This document shows, piece after piece, positions 34,709 through 48,885 of a stretch of DNA of 64,000 nucleotides. Position 1 is the first letter of the stretch. Every line of letters starts with the position of its first letter. The stretch is from Delphinapterus leucas (taxonomy: Eukaryota; Chordata; Mammalia; Artiodactyla; Monodontidae): positions 7,944,451 through 8,008,450 of the forward strand of contig NW_022097996.1 in NCBI RefSeq assembly GCF_002288925.2. The letters run 5' to 3'. The translations under genes were made by a program, and so were the position numbers. The notes under the pieces are model-generated. The model made no database searches. It had not been told where the DNA came from and worked only from the letters and a program-made list of their open reading frames with translations.

Positions 34709-35679
34709 AGCCAGAGAAAGGCATAATTTAATTATCACTTGAAAATATATGACACACACACAACCCCCACGCCAAACTCACACAGAAGATTGTAATTGGC
34801 TTGAGGTCATGGATGTTTATATCATTATTTGCTCTCCAGGGTGCTTAAAACAGTCTTGGGTAGATTGTAGGCACCCAATGTACACTCACTAGATGGAATC
34901 TGTCAGCGGGATAGAGGGGATTCTGTATAAGGATGACTGAAAAGACTGAAACCCCGAAGTCTGGAAGGATGAAGGTTGAGATCTGATGGAACCCAAATGT
35001 AGCAGAGTCCCCACTCCCCCTTAAAGCTTTTCTCTGTGCCTCCATCCATCACTGATTTCCTCTTTCTCCTTCCTGATTGCCCCAAGTGCTTGGGCACTTG
35101 ATCACTCAGTTTTGCACTTCATTCTGCTGCACTGATAGCAACAGCGCCCCCTGCCTCCTGTATCAACCCAACTTTCTAGTCTCCCCATCTCTCTCTCTCA
35201 TCCTTGCTCTCCAGCCTGATTGCTTGTCTATGCAAATCCTTGTCTCTGGACTGCCTGATGCCCTGACTAGAGCCGGTGGAATCCCTGCCTCACACCAACC
35301 TGTATCTAGATCCTCCTTGCCCATTGCTCCAACTTTTGGGGTTAATTCTCCCTTCCCCCACAATGCCTTCTTTAACTCTTCCAGCTCTTCTCCTCCACTT
35401 CCTCTAATCCTTATAGAAATATAAGAAAATTCAAGAAGGGTTTAAGTCAATTCACAGATGGCAGAGTTCTTAAGAGACAGAAACATTTACAAAATACTCC
35501 TCAGTGGAGCTGCTGTCCAAAAATACAGATGTGCCTACCCCTTCATTCCTACCTGTCTCTGCAACCCTGCATGTGTGTGCACACTCTGCACCCTTCAAAA
35601 ATAAAACCTCCCTCAAATATTTATTGCCTTTCTCCCATCCCTCCCATTTCTTCCTGCCACTACCACCATCCTATAGGTA
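34709..35679. other. Unassigned intergenic stretch
   Basis: No gene. 35090-35420 is pyrimidine-rich and gives overlapping frames (115 and 66 codons) without recognisable domains. Confidence 0.4.
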
Positions 35680-36150
35680 TCACTGTAATTTTTTGGAAAA
35701 ATACAAGCAAATAAGAATAGATAACCTTATCCCCTCCCCTTCCTTACAGAAAACATAGCAAGCTGTATTGTTTTGCACCTTACTCTTTTTGGAGAACAAA
35801 GTATACTGGAACTCTTTCTATGTCACTAAAAAAGAAAAGTGTAAATTTACAATGTCACTGCATGTATTCTGTAGTGTAGATATGCCACAGTCTAACTAAT
35901 TTAACTAGTCTCCTTTTGGATTGACACTTCATTTTTTTTTCTCTCCCATCTTTTTTCTTGCTATTATAAACAATGCTAAATGAATAATCTTGGCCACATG
36001 TAATTTCTGGCATGTGCATGTTTATCTGTAGGATAAATTCCCATAAGAGGGACTGCTGTCTCAGAGGGTGATTGCATTTGCAATTTTGATAGATAGTACC
36101 TAATTCCCTTCCATAGAGGTTGTACCATTTTGTAACACCAGCAGGAGTGT
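35680..36150 (-). repeat. Old L1M fragment, antisense
   Basis: TTGCTATTATAAACAATGCT, TGTAGGATAAATTCCCATAA-GAGGGACTGCTG and TAGAGGTTGTACCATTTTG-TAACACCAGCAGGAGTGTG are classic antisense L1 3' motifs. Confidence 0.8.
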
Positions 36151-36589
36151 GTGAGAAGGCTTGTTAAAATTTCAGTTCTTAACATCAAATATAGAAATGG
36201 AGCTTCTCAGGATAATGGGTTCTCTGTGCTTACTCTGCAGTGCTCAAAGAAGTCCTATTTCTATACAAGAAAATTGGATATGAGGAATAGATTTGATAAG
36301 GATGACATCCACCTACTGGTTGTGAGGCTTTACCTAGGCTCAAATTAGGAAAATCTTGTGAAGAATGTAGGAAGCCCCTTTGCAATGCTTTTGCTGGGGC
36401 AAATCCTCGTGTTGGAATTCAAGTGTCCTGTCTCTCAGATGTGTATCAGCATCTTACATAATAGGGCCCCTCCAGTGACTAAACCAGTGACACTGACTTC
36501 ATTTCGAGGGGCCAATAGCTGTCTGGCCCAGGGCAAGGGTAGAGTAAGTGGTTTAGGCTTTAGAGTCTAATCCATGCCTACCCTATCTC

Positions 36590-36730
36590 CTAAGGGTGAG
36601 ACTCTGGGTGTCATGAGGCTGATTCAAGCCTGTTTTCTAGACCATTAGAATGGGGACACTAATGTTCATGCCTTTTTGGACTGTCGTAAGATGAAATGGA
36701 ATAATGTTTGGGATAGTGACTAACACACAA
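36590..36730 (+). repeat. MIR-like fragment
   Basis: CTAGACCATTAGAATGGGGA-CACTAATGTTCATGCC, then GTAAGATGAAATGGAATAAT. Confidence 0.5.
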
Positions 36731-38009
36731 CAGTATTCGACACTAACTTTCCCTCTTTACCTTCCTGAAACTAACAGAGAATTGGGACAAAAACCCCCAA
36801 AGTTCTCTCTAAACAGCCAAAATATATGCCACAATTTCCATATATTAACTCTGTCTCACTTTACTCATAGAAGAGGCTCTAAAAATCTATTTACTATATT
36901 ATTTTACATGTTATTCCAACATCTTTTGTAGTTTGGCTTCCCAGCCTGTATCCGAGTGGAAATAACAGGGGCCAAAGTTGTTAACTGACTGAATGATGAA
37001 AAGCAGAGCTTAAAAAAATTGTTATTTCGAAACAACAATAACAACAAAAGTGACCAGTAGGCCTGGGTGCCTCTTTAGCAGGCCCATAGACAGTCAGAGT
37101 CTCTTAACATAAGGCTACCTTAAGGGCAAATCATCAAGAAAGGGTTAAGTGGTGTGCTGGTAAGAAAGCAGACCAGTGGGCAATGCATTTCTTTTATTCC
37201 CTTCCCCACCCCCAGTTTACTAAAGAATTGAGATATCTCTGTAATATATCAATTGAGTATTATGAAGATTTACATCATAAAATGTAAAGTAATGCAATGA
37301 AAGTCACTTCAAAGGGTAAATTTCAGTTACATGAAAAATTAATTAATTCACTCATTTAACCAATATTTATAGAGTGCTCACTATGTGTTCAGGACTGTGC
37401 TAAATGCTGCACTGGCTTGGACATCTAATTGCCCCAAAATTCTAGGTTAAAAAAAAAAAGGACCATTCATAGCACAGTCCAAATTTATGTTAACCTTTCA
37501 ATGAGTCTTCATGAGAGGTTTATTATCATTGATTTCAATTTTAGAAACTCCTGGGTTCTACAAAGTATCCCTTCCATAGAAGGCAGAATGGTAAAATTTT
37601 TGAAACAGCAAATGTAAAGTTGAAATCACTTGACAGTCTGTGAATCTTATATATGTACTTTAAACTTCAATTGTGATAAACCCTTTTGACTTAGCCTCAT
37701 TTGTCTGCGTTATATAGTGACTGTAGTTTACTTAGCTAATTTCACTAGTAGATTATGTTCCTTCAGGGCACAGAGAAACAGAAAATCGTAAATATGTCAT
37801 TGCTGCTTGCTTTTTTATCTCATTTCACAGGCTCACAGGCTCAAATAGAGAAAATGTATTTAAAAAAAATTAATTGCATCTATTTCCTAGAATTATTTGA
37901 AAATGCTTTCATTTATTAGAGATACCAAATCTACTGGATGATAGAATTTAAGTAACTATTTGTTGGCATATGTGAACATAGCAATAACAATAATAGCATA
38001 GTAATAATA
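36731..38009. other. Unassigned AT-rich stretch with short L2 piece
   Basis: Around 37335-37400, ATTCACTCATTTAACCAATA and GTGCTCACTATGTGTTCAGG look like L2. The rest shows no gene or clear repeat. Confidence 0.45.
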
Positions 38010-38640
38010 ATAATAGTTATTATTAATCCAGTGCTTACTACCTATCAGGCATTGTGTTGAGAGCTTTGAATAGACTATGATCTTTAATCTGTCCAACAAC
38101 TTTTTTAAAAAATAAATTTATTTGTTTTATTTATTTATTTTTGGCTGCATTGGGTCTTCGTTGCTGCTAGCGGGCTTTCTCTAGTTGCGGTGAGCAGGGG
38201 CTTCTTTCTGTTGTGGTGGCAGGCTTCTCACTGTGGTGGCTTCTCTTGTTGCGGAGCATGGGCTCTAGGCACACGGGCTTCAGGAGTTGTGGCACGCAGG
38301 CTCAGGAGTTGTGGCTCACAGGCTCCAGAGTGCAGGCTCAGTAGTCGTGGTGCACAAGCTTAGTTGCTCTGCGGCATGTGGGATCTTCCCGGACCAGGGC
38401 TCGAACCCGTGTCCCCTGAATTGGCAGGCAGATTCTTAACCACTGTGCCACCAGGGAAGCCCTGCCGAACAACTTTTCAAAGAAGCCACTGTTATATTCC
38501 CATTTATATAATGGAGGAAACTGGGATTTAAGGAGGTCAACTATCTTGTTCACTTTATTCATGTTTTAGTGGAACTGGGATCCAAACCTGGGCAGTCCTA
38601 CTCTACACCTATGCCATCTTTTAAAGGCGTTATTAACTCA
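38010..38640 (+). repeat. MIR SINE, split by a CHR SINE
   Basis: Left part CCAGTGCTTACTACCTATCA-GGCATTGTGTTGAGAGC; right part TATTCCCATTTATATAATGG-AGGAAACTGGG. The two halves join across the SINE at 38105-38461. Confidence 0.8.
38105..38461 (-). repeat. CHR SINE, long form (antisense)
   Basis: TTTTTGGCTGCATTGGGTCT through to CCACCAGGGAAGC. Flanks CTGTCCAACAACTTTT (38089-38104) and CTGCCGAACAACTTTT (38462-38477) form a 16-bp TSD with two mismatches. Confidence 0.92.
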
Positions 38641-39984
38641 AATTCAGTTAAGAAAGAAGTAGTATCTCATCTAAATGCAGAGTAATCCTTACCTGCTGGC
38701 TATAAGTTTTACGCCCATAGGAACAAGGAGGCTTAAATTATAGTGTGAAGTAAAAGGATACCCTTATGTGACATGTTTCCAAAAGTAGATTTTGGATTAC
38801 TTCTTCCCCCCTCCCCCCTCAAATGGCAAAGGTAAAAATTCTCTTTGAGTACTTTCTGTAAATGTCTTTACAGGTTTTAGCTTGGCATAAATACCCATGA
38901 AACGTTGTGTACCAAAATGTGGAATCCTCACCTTGCCCTGCCACCCCCAAAATTTAACTAGGAGCTATAGTGTTAAATATTATATATCTCAAAATAATGA
39001 TACTGAAAATTTCAAAGGCAACTTTCTTCCCCGAAACCTCAATGCCATACAAATATTACCTAATTTGTCCTATTTGAAGGAAAATTATTGGCATGATTAG
39101 AAGGTTTTACTGAAGGAAGAAGTAGACAGAATCAGAAAAATGAGCACAAAAATCCAGAGAGGTCAATGAGAAAATTCAGGGTTAGAAAATCTTTTCTTTT
39201 AACTCCAAAATGTTCCATTCACTTGATCAGTAACAATTGTGACCATGTAGCTTTCTCTATCTGGCTTCAAATATACTTTCACTAGAAGATCATTGTAATT
39301 CAAATCCATTCAGTGCTGCTTCACTTTTGTAAACTGTTAGTTAAGTAGTGTACCCTGCACCTATTTTAATGATATAGCACATTGATAACATTTTCACTTA
39401 TTTAAAGCCATGTTTACTGACAGATCCTTAGCACCAAAAAAATTCTAAAAGGCAATCTTCACACATCCAAAAGCTTGAAGAAGTAACTGACACAGCTTAA
39501 ACCCTGGCTAGTTCTGAATTTTCCAAGTTAAGGTCACAGAATTGAAAAACTGCATACTTAAAAAAAAAGTTGGTAGAAATACATTTTAATCGTGAAGAAA
39601 ATACACTCAAGGTCACAATATGCCAATTCAGTCTTCGCTGTAATTTTCAAGACCCAATCAGGCTGGTTATCACTGGATTTTTGCCTGCACTTTTCTTAAG
39701 GGAATGGTGAAAACTTTATTGCAAAAGATAGTAAAGTTATCAGTGACAAGAAAATCAGGGGGTCAACAGAGGTAAAAGAGGAGGGAGTTGTCTAAATAGA
39801 AGTGAGAATCAGTTAGTGTGTATGGGAATCTAAACTGACTTATACAATTTCTAAAGACCCTCAAAATAAGAAAAGGAGACAAATTTAAAAGAAAAAAATC
39901 AAAAAAGGAAAAGAAACAGCCAAAGAGGTGAGAGACAGCCATTTTGATGGGGGGGGCGTCTAACTACACAATGAGGTCATCCTA
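38641..39984. other. Unique, repeat-poor sequence upstream of XKR6
   Basis: About 1.3 kb without any recognisable repeat, directly 5' of the CpG island. It is A-rich around 39880-39920. It could hold upstream regulatory sequence, but no specific site is supported. Confidence 0.45.
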
Positions 39985-39988
39985 TCTC

Positions 39989-39997
39989 CCGGAAGTG
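39989..39997 (+). promoter_or_regulatory. ETS/GABP-like site CCGGAAGTG
   Basis: Exact ETS core at the upstream edge of the CpG island. It is followed by ACACG and is repeated almost identically at 40377. Confidence 0.5.
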
Positions 39998-40025
39998 ACA
40001 CGTAATCACCTGCTTTGCACTAGCT

Positions 40026-40053
40026 CCGCCCCTTCCCTCACAGGTCCCGCCCC
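40026..40053 (+). promoter_or_regulatory. Two Sp1/KLF-type GC boxes
   Basis: CCGCCCC at 40026-40032 and CCCGCCCC at 40046-40053, about 20 bp apart. They are motif matches only. Confidence 0.45.
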
Positions 40054-40222
40054 TCCGCCAGCAGCCGGGAGGGTGTTAGGGGGCGTTTCTCCAGGAGGAA
40101 AGCTGTGAGCTGCGACGCTGAGGAAGGGGACCCCAAAACGTCTGGCACTGCCCCCTCCAGGGATCACTTTGGACCGCCTCACTCGGCCCAGCGGGATTCA
40201 GAAACGCCGAGGGGTCAACCTG

Positions 40223-40300
40223 ATGGGTTTCGGGGTCAACGGAAGAGGGGAAGGGGAGCCCTGGCGGGGTGAACCCCCCGGTCCCCCGCCCAGCAGCTGA
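40223..40300 (+). other. Possible upstream ORF in XKR6 leader
   Basis: An ATG at 40223 opens a 25-codon frame that ends in TGA at 40298-40300, before the main start. It matters only if transcription starts upstream of 40223. Its Kozak context is weak (C at -3). Confidence 0.35.
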
Positions 40301-40312
40301 GGCACAGGAGGG

Positions 40313-40324
40313 CGGCCATCTTGG
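40313..40324 (-). promoter_or_regulatory. YY1-like site CGGCCATCTTGG
   Basis: It contains the reverse complement of the AAGATGGC core of YY1 and lies 60-75 bp upstream of the ETS pair in the putative 5' UTR/promoter. Confidence 0.5.
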
Positions 40325-40336
40325 CCGGGAGGGTAG

Positions 40337-41305
<969 letters not shown>

Positions 41306-41450
41306 CACTGCGGGGGTGGGGGCGGGGGCGGGGGCCTGGCCAGCTGGCCCTGCAGAGGGCCCCGCGGGCGAGGCCGGAGCCCTCCGGAGTGCGCTCCGCC
41401 CTCGAGGGGCCCCGCAGGTGGGCCCCTCGGACAGGCCTGGCACGGGGTCT

Positions 41451-44400
41451 TGAAGGAGGGCTTTGCCACGCACTTCCCCTGGCGTCTCAAAAAGACCATC
41501 GTGCGGTCTGGATCCCTGGCCACGCCTTTTGGCCCGGGGAGGCCCAAGTCCCGCTGTATGTCTTCATCCCTGGTTCGCACTTAGCGGAGACCCTGCCTCA
41601 TCCTGCCTCTCCTCTGTCTCTGTAGATCTCTATATTCCCGTGGTCCCTTGCCCCTGTATCCCAAGGTAACCAGGCGCTAGCGCTTTTTATCTGCACCCTA
41701 GCTCGCCTCCTGGGGGAACCTTCCTTCTTCCAGCCGGTTTGCACTCGGTTTTGTGCCCCGGTGAGACACCTTTCCCTCTTTCCCCGTCTTCTCTCCGCAG
41801 TGGCCAGTGTGGGGCTCTGTGCAACCCCCCTGGCTGCCTCTCCTTTCAGTGCTCCGTTATTCCACGCCCCCTCCCCCCTTCCTGCGACCCCCATCCCCTG
41901 CAAAGGACTCCAAAGCGCTGCTCTCCTTGAAGGAAAAATGACTTTTTTGCTGGATTAGACGTGCCCTTTTCTTAGTGACAGGTAAAATTGTATAATATGT
42001 GATAGGTGTAAGCGTTTGTTTTTAACTCTCAACCTCCGAAAATCACTTAGCCACCTGGACATCTCTTCTGGTGGAACGTTGTTTTTGGTAGCCAGGCCAG
42101 TGCGCAGGTGATTTATGTTTACACAAGCCCCAAGCTTAGCCCTGGGGCTCTTTCCCTTCTTGTAAATTTCCCATGTGCCAGGTGAATCCCTCAAAAACCA
42201 CTTGCAGATTTTAAAAAAAAATAGCTTAACTTGCTAAACTAAGGAAATGATTCCGTTAAAACGTTGGTAAATCTGTGCTCTCCAACTTAAAACAGCTTGA
42301 GTGTATTCTGCAAACAGTGAGTTGTGGGTGAGAGCGTTTGCAAGAAAAAAACATCTTACTGAAGAGAAATTATACAGAGCTCTTCAGGTATGTTGCTTCT
42401 GTGAGAAGACATTTTGCCTACACTGCTCAGGCACCTATTCCTAGTAGGAGATATTAGGTGCTCAGAATTTCAGTTTACTGGTATGTACTCAGGTTAACTG
42501 AAATAAAGTTAAGTGTGTTTTGAATTGTTTGTCTAGGTCTCTGTTCAGAATTTTAAATAAAAACATTTCAGAAAGCATGGGGAGGAATTAAGTCGAATCA
42601 CGAAAGAGCAAGAACTTTGTCCTGCAGAATTTACATGCAAATTCAGGATAGGGGACATGTGAGTGGTTCTTGATTTTTCTGGTCCTCGCAGGGTTGTTTA
42701 CTGGTGTTCCTAGATTGAACCAAGCAACTTTTTTTCCTAGCTCTGTTTGTCTGAAGATAATTTATTTCCTGCTGATAGGTTTGTAAGAAGAGAAGGAATA
42801 AAATAGAAACAAAGATGATTGATTAACTTTTAGTGATTATGAGCCTAATATGGGGGTCAAGGAAAATTTTGACATATGTTTTGAATTTGAAATCTAAATC
42901 TAAAAACTCCCCAGTCCATACTGAATCAAAGATAGTGTGTTTAACATAGGGGATACCTTTTTTTGGTTTCTTGCAGGTTGGTAAGATGCAAAGGTATGAA
43001 GGGGAGAGGGACAAAAAGTATGGGGAGAGATTTTGAAATAGTAGTAAAATTGAACAGCATCTAATTAATAAGTAGGCTTGTACCGAAAGTCACCTATCTC
43101 TCCATGTTAGGCGTGGAGATGTGGGCAATCAAAACCTTGGTGTCAGGTTAAAATTCCTGAGAGAATTGTTTCTAATGTAATCCATCCTAGATATTTATTA
43201 GCAGTAAGCTTTTGGGACATACTGAAGTTGGAGTTCTGTCTCACAAATTTTTTAGGCAGAGTAATCCCCCACTATTGACCTAAACGTTAATTGTATTTGG
43301 TAAAGTAGTAGAAGTCCCGGTTGTGGACAAACTGAAAAGTATATTTAAAATATGAATTTAGCTTTTATAATTGTTTAAAACAGGGTAGTGTATTATTTTT
43401 CCAGATTTTTATTGAACTTTCAGAGTCTGTAGTGGTAAATATATATATATATATATATTTTTTTTTTTGAAAAGATGCCTGTGATATTACTTTGTCTAAA
43501 GTTTTTGGTCCTTTTTCAAGATTAGAATATATGTCTAAATATTTTATGAAGTTAAGGTATTAAAAGGCATGCTAATTCATCTAAGTTATTTATTCCAACG
43601 TACTATACTTCAAAAGAAATATTTACTGAGGAAGGATTTTATTTTTTTTCAGTAAGCTTGTTTTACTTGAAATACTCCAGGAGCAGAGTCTGCTCTTTAA
43701 TACCTGCTAGGCATGTGGCTTGCATGGAAATCATTTATAAGTAAAAGCTTCGGAGAAAGGTATTTATTCTTTTCTAGTTTTAATCTCTTGGCAAACTTGT
43801 CAGTGTGTATAAACATACATCATCTCAGTTTTTTCTGCAGATCTTTTGGGGTTACAGTTTGTTCCCTTAATCATATTTGCTACTTAAATTTTATTTCATG
43901 TGGTCATGTGATATAAAGGTTAGGGTCTAAGAATTTGATTTGGGCCACATTTCTAAGAAAAGATATTGGTGAAGTATGTTGTCAAAACTGATTGCATTAA
44001 ACCATGAAGCGTGTCTCTTCATATGCTTTTTTTTTAATGTAAAATTATTTGACTTGCGTGAACAAAAGCACAGTGCTTATTTAAGAAAAATTAGTTTCTC
44101 TTGACATTAAGGTGGTAAATTTCTATGCATGTTGCCTTTGCTATCAAGATGGAAAATACTTGACATCTCTTTCACCCAATGACTTCACAGAATGTAAGAA
44201 AATATTTTTGGCTGGGCCAGAGTTGGAGCGTGGAAGAATAGTTGCCTGTGGGATGATTTGGTTTCATGAACCTTGTTTTGCAGAGCACTACTGTGTGATT
44301 AAGGTCTGTTTAATGGATGCTTTACCTTCCCTAATTAATTACTTAACGTGGAACTTACCGTCTACCTTTATGTGCTCTGTTTTTCAGGTGCTTTTCCCAG

Positions 44401-45094
44401 GGGTAGCGGGTCTATGAGTCACCCATACCAGGAATAGGGGTCTCATCAGGCTTCAATTTAGTACAGTGTGTTGTTATTAGAAAGTGAGATCATTTCCTTG
44501 GAGGGTTAGAGCTTAGAAACAGGTTTGCATATTGCATTTTTGTGTGTAAATTTTTTCCTTCAGTGTATCGGCTTTTCTTTGCTTCTGTGCTACTTTTAGG
44601 GGGTGCTTAGTGTGTTGGCTTGGCAGTTCACTGCAGTCAAGAAGCAAGTTCTTTGACTAAAATTTCATGTAATGTCATGATGTTGCAGCCGAATCATTAA
44701 TCTCCCTCTTTATGTATTTATTTTTATGGGTATGTTTTAAAGATTTAAAACTTTTAATTAAGATTAAAACCTGAATTTTGTCTGCCATTTTAAAGTGAAC
44801 GTCAGCTGTTCTTTATCTTGGGAGATGAGGTGATGGAGAGGGTTGCCTTCAAGTGAGAGGAAGGAAGCGGTGTTTCACCTGCCGTAATGGGGTCATCAGT
44901 CTGTAAACAATCTAAAGCTCTGTTTTAGCATTTTTTCCATTTCAAGACTTTGATGTAATATAGGGATACAACTCTCTAATCAGCAGCAAATGTTGCTGGG
45001 CTGGTGAAGATGCTTTTTTAACTTATCTCCCCCCACCCTCCCTCAGTGTAGGGATACTTGGAAAATTATGGGGCTTTGTTCTTACTGAATATTT
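41451..45094. other. Intron 1, repeat-poor stretch
   Basis: G+C falls to AT-rich by about 41900. Apart from a (TA)n run at 43438-43460, no repeat is recognised. A 101-codon open frame at 44112-44417 starts with GTG, not ATG, and has no known domain. Confidence 0.5.
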
Positions 45095-45265
45095 CAGAAT
45101 AGCGGTTCTTAACTCTGGCTGAGAATAGAACCTACTACAGCTTAAAAAATGCCTGAGCATTGCTGGACCTGCTGAGGAAGAATCCCAGGGTGGGACCCAA
45201 GCAGTCTTATTTTTAGAAGCTCCACAGGTGATCAGATGGGCAGCCAGGCTTGAGAAGCACTTTTA
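45095..45265 (+). repeat. MER5A-like remnant
   Basis: AGCGGTTCTTAACTCTGGCT, GCATTGCTGGACCTGC, CCACAGGTGATCAGATGGGC and TTGAGAAGCACTTTT. Confidence 0.7.
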
Positions 45266-46194
45266 GAATTGGGTTTCAGGCTTATTCCATTTCGAGATTG
45301 TTATTGGGTTTATGTTCTTAATAAATAGGATGGAACAGTCGGGAATGGAATGCTTTGGTATTGTGAAGCTTGGTTCCTGGACAACACCATAACAAAACAA
45401 CTTTACCTTGGAAACATGGGTGTCTAAATACAGTACTTGGGGCTGTCTCAAGTGTATGCACTTATAGTACTCAGTGTTTTTTTCTTTGAGCCTAAGTATG
45501 GATCTTATTCTAAAAGGATTCCTAGATTCAAAGCATTCTTCAATAAATGTAGCTCACTTATCTGCCTTTTATGTGATTCAAATAGCAGGTTTATGATTGT
45601 GTTGCATGTACAAGGGAAATTAATTTTGAAATGATTCTCTTAAGTAGGCTTGAGGTAAACAACGCGATTACAAGAGGTGTTGGACCAAGTGATCTGTAAT
45701 GTCCCTCTAGCTCTAAGATGTTGTGATTTAGAAATGGAAATGTTACCTTTCAAATAAGAAAATTCACTCGTGGGGCCAGAATACCAGCCCTAGTCACGAT
45801 AAAAGATTGTATATGTGTATTTGTGTGTGTGTGTCCGTATGTGTAGGAGACTTTATATAGTATCGGCTTATTACTGGATGAGAATCTCTATATTGTAAAA
45901 GTCTTTTTTTTTTTTTTTGGCATTTTGGTCCATATGTTTAATGGAATTCTGGTTCAAAAGAAACTCAGTGGGATTTTTTTGAGGGGAAACTTGAGGAAAA
46001 TTGATTGGAGAAAAGTAATGTGTTTGAGTAGTCAAAAAAACCTTTCAAAATTCAAAAGAAAAATGTTGAGAAAAATGTTCCTCTGTCAAGAAGTGAATGT
46101 GCTATAGTGTCAGTAATTAGATCAATGTGCCACTGGCAGAGGAATTAAGCAAATAGGTGTTGAAGCAGAGTAAAGAGAAATTGACAGGTTTGTG

Positions 46195-46500
46195 GGAATT
46201 TAGTAGGTAGTAAAGGTGGCATTCCTAATCAGTGAAGGAAAAAAAGATTATTTATCAAAAGATATTGAGGCAATTGACTACGCAATTGGGGGAAAAATAG
46301 CTCTCTACCTTACATAAACAAAAATTCTAAAAGAATTAAAAGTGTAAACATGAAATATTAAATTGTAAAAGCACTAGAAGAAAATGTAGGATAATAATTT
46401 TATAATCGTGAAATGGGCAAGATGCTTTGACACCATCAAGGAGAAAAGGGATAAATTTAACAACATAAAGTCTCATCTAGTTACTCCCTTCCTCCTCCCC
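46195..46500 (+). repeat. Old L1M fragment, sense
   Basis: GGCATTCCTAATCAGTGAAG, AAAAGCACTAGAAGAAAATG-TAGGATAATAATTTTATAAT are L1M ORF2/3' sequence. Confidence 0.65.
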
Positions 46501-48764
46501 CTACCTGAAAAATCGTGGAAATACATGATGAGTTGTGAGGGTAGAAGAGTTATATTTAGACAACGAGCTACTTACCTAAAGGAGAGCGAGTATGAAGAAA
46601 GCATCTCTGAAAATTATTTCTCATTTTTGAGTGAACAGAAACAGTAAAAACTTGACATCTATGGTGAATTTTCAAGGGAAGGTGATGAAAAAATGGCACA
46701 CTTTGAGTAAAATTGCAAACAGTGCTGAAAGATAGTATTTCCAGAATGATCTAGAAACGAAACACCGAATTTGTATTGCAGAAGGCTAGCATTCCGGAAA
46801 CCTAGTAGGCACATGTCAGAAATCATGACAGTTCATTTCTGCCTTTTAACATCATTTGCTTTGCTTTTACAAACTTTATCCCTAAGGCCAATTAGTTAGC
46901 AGTATGTAATGGATAAATTCTGGAGAGTTGGAAAGATTAGGTGGGATGCAAAAAGAAATAAACTGTCTCAATTGTTGCTATTTTCATCATGGGTTGGTTT
47001 GATTTACAGTATGCTTTCTGCAAACAAGATTGTGGTTAAAACTTTACTCCTTGTGATACTCTGTTTACCTAGTTCCCAGTCAGAAATTGTGAATTTCAAA
47101 GAATTAATTTTTTTTAAATCATGAAAATATAGCCTCGTTTAAAAAGTTCACTGACTTTTGTTTTTTGCCGAAAGACAATCCACTATTTACCACTACTGGA
47201 GATACTCAACAAAACAAAACAAAACAAAAACAAAGAAAAACACCGCAGGGCACAGCAATAGTATGAAGGGAACATTGGAGTTAAGAAATCAGGTTTATCA
47301 TTCTGCAAGTTCAGAAAAATCTCTGACCTCCATTTCCTCATATTTATCAAATAAGGAGTTAAACTGATTGATCTTTCAGGTCCCTCAATTTTAGAAAGTC
47401 TATTATGCTATAAGTATTAGCACTCTGAAGTTTTAAACAAGGAATTTCAGACTCTAGTTTGAACAATTAAAATATTTAAAAATGTGGATTTCTCAGGAAC
47501 TGCTTTGAAGTCCTATCATGTACTATTTTGACTTACTAATTTAAAAAATTTTCATCACTTGTAATCACTTTGCTACCTATAGAGGCATTATGTATATATT
47601 GCTAGCTAATGTCAAAATTTATAGCAGATAAGACTTTCTGAAAAACTTGGTATCCTGGTTTATTAGCTACTTTTGGGAACTTGCAATTTCACCTAAAATT
47701 ATGTTAAGGTGTCCTTTTATAATTCTATGTTTAAAATTTTTTACTGTCAGGTTAAGCTAAAGCAATGCATATATCTAACATATATTTTGGAGGTTTTTCT
47801 GAGTCGTTTACCTAGATTAATTTCTAATTGGGGAGGAACCTCAAAATCTCCTACTGCAATTTATCGTTTGATATGTATTCTCTAACTTTGAAAAGTTAAT
47901 GTTTGTAAAATTTTTTTTTTAATGATAGCTTTCTTATCAGTTGTGAGCTGTTTTAGGAAATGATTCTAAGTGAGTTTTTTTTGTGTTTTGTATTTTATTA
48001 GATTAAGGTATAGGTACTTTTTTGGTTTAAGTTGAATTTGGGGAAAAAACGTGATTTGCTTGAAGGATTCAGTGAATATTACTATGAGAAGAACACATTT
48101 GTACATAAAATTCAGCTTTAGGTTTTTTTCTGTATGTCTAATGTGGGTAGATCTTGGTATATTGCATTACTGTATTTTAATATACTTTAAAACAAATGAC
48201 AGTATCCTAAGGTATTTTGTATATTGCTAACAAAAAGGGTCTTTACGTGTATATTGCTTTTATCCTGAAATATCAAACAAGTGGTTTTAAAAATAACTTT
48301 TGTTTTGTATGCAATATTTTGGTCTTTTTTCTTTTTAATTGTGAGAAAGCTATTTCTGTTTTATATTGGTCATTAATATACAGAGCATGGATTATATGTC
48401 CATCAAATCATTTCTAGGAAGAAATTTGAATATTCAGTTCACAGAAGGGTAAACATATCAGTTTTCTTCACAGCACCCTGGGGAGGGAGGAAGAGTTGAT
48501 AGTTATTGTTTACCCTGGCCAGATGTTCTCAAAGAATCATAGGTACATGAAGTAGAAAGTTTCTCTTTTACCATTATGTCCGCTTTTTCATTCTGTCTTA
48601 AACATACTGTACACATGAAGAAAGACGGCAGAGGTGAGGAAGACACCAAATTCATGGCTTGGAAAGCCTGGTGATAAAATAGAGCTGGCAGGAAGTTAGG
48701 AACCCAGGCCCTTCCAGACAGCAGACACTTTCTGCTTTCTCTCTTTGGCTGTGTTTCTTAGAGT
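46501..48764. other. Intron 1, unassigned AT-rich stretch
   Basis: No exon or firm repeat. 47300-47400 has weak MIR resemblance (CTCTGACCTCCATTTCCTCA). Confidence 0.4.
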
Positions 48765-48885
48765 GGTCAGAGAACCTCTTGTATTAGGATAGGCCTGGGG
48801 CTTATTAGAATGCAGATTTGTGGGTCTGCTATGGGCTTAAAGAATCAGAACCTCAGGGAGTTGGACCAGGGAATGTGTATTTTTG
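48765..48885 (+). repeat. MER5A-like remnant
   Basis: GGGGCTTATTAGAATGCAGA-TTTGTGGGTCTGC and AGAATCAGAACCTCAGGGAG in MER5A order. Confidence 0.5.

Noticed and set aside
44112..44417. 101-codon frame in XKR6 intron 1
   Set aside because: It starts at GTG, has no known domain and no convincing splice sites. I cannot rule out an unusual exon but do not support one.
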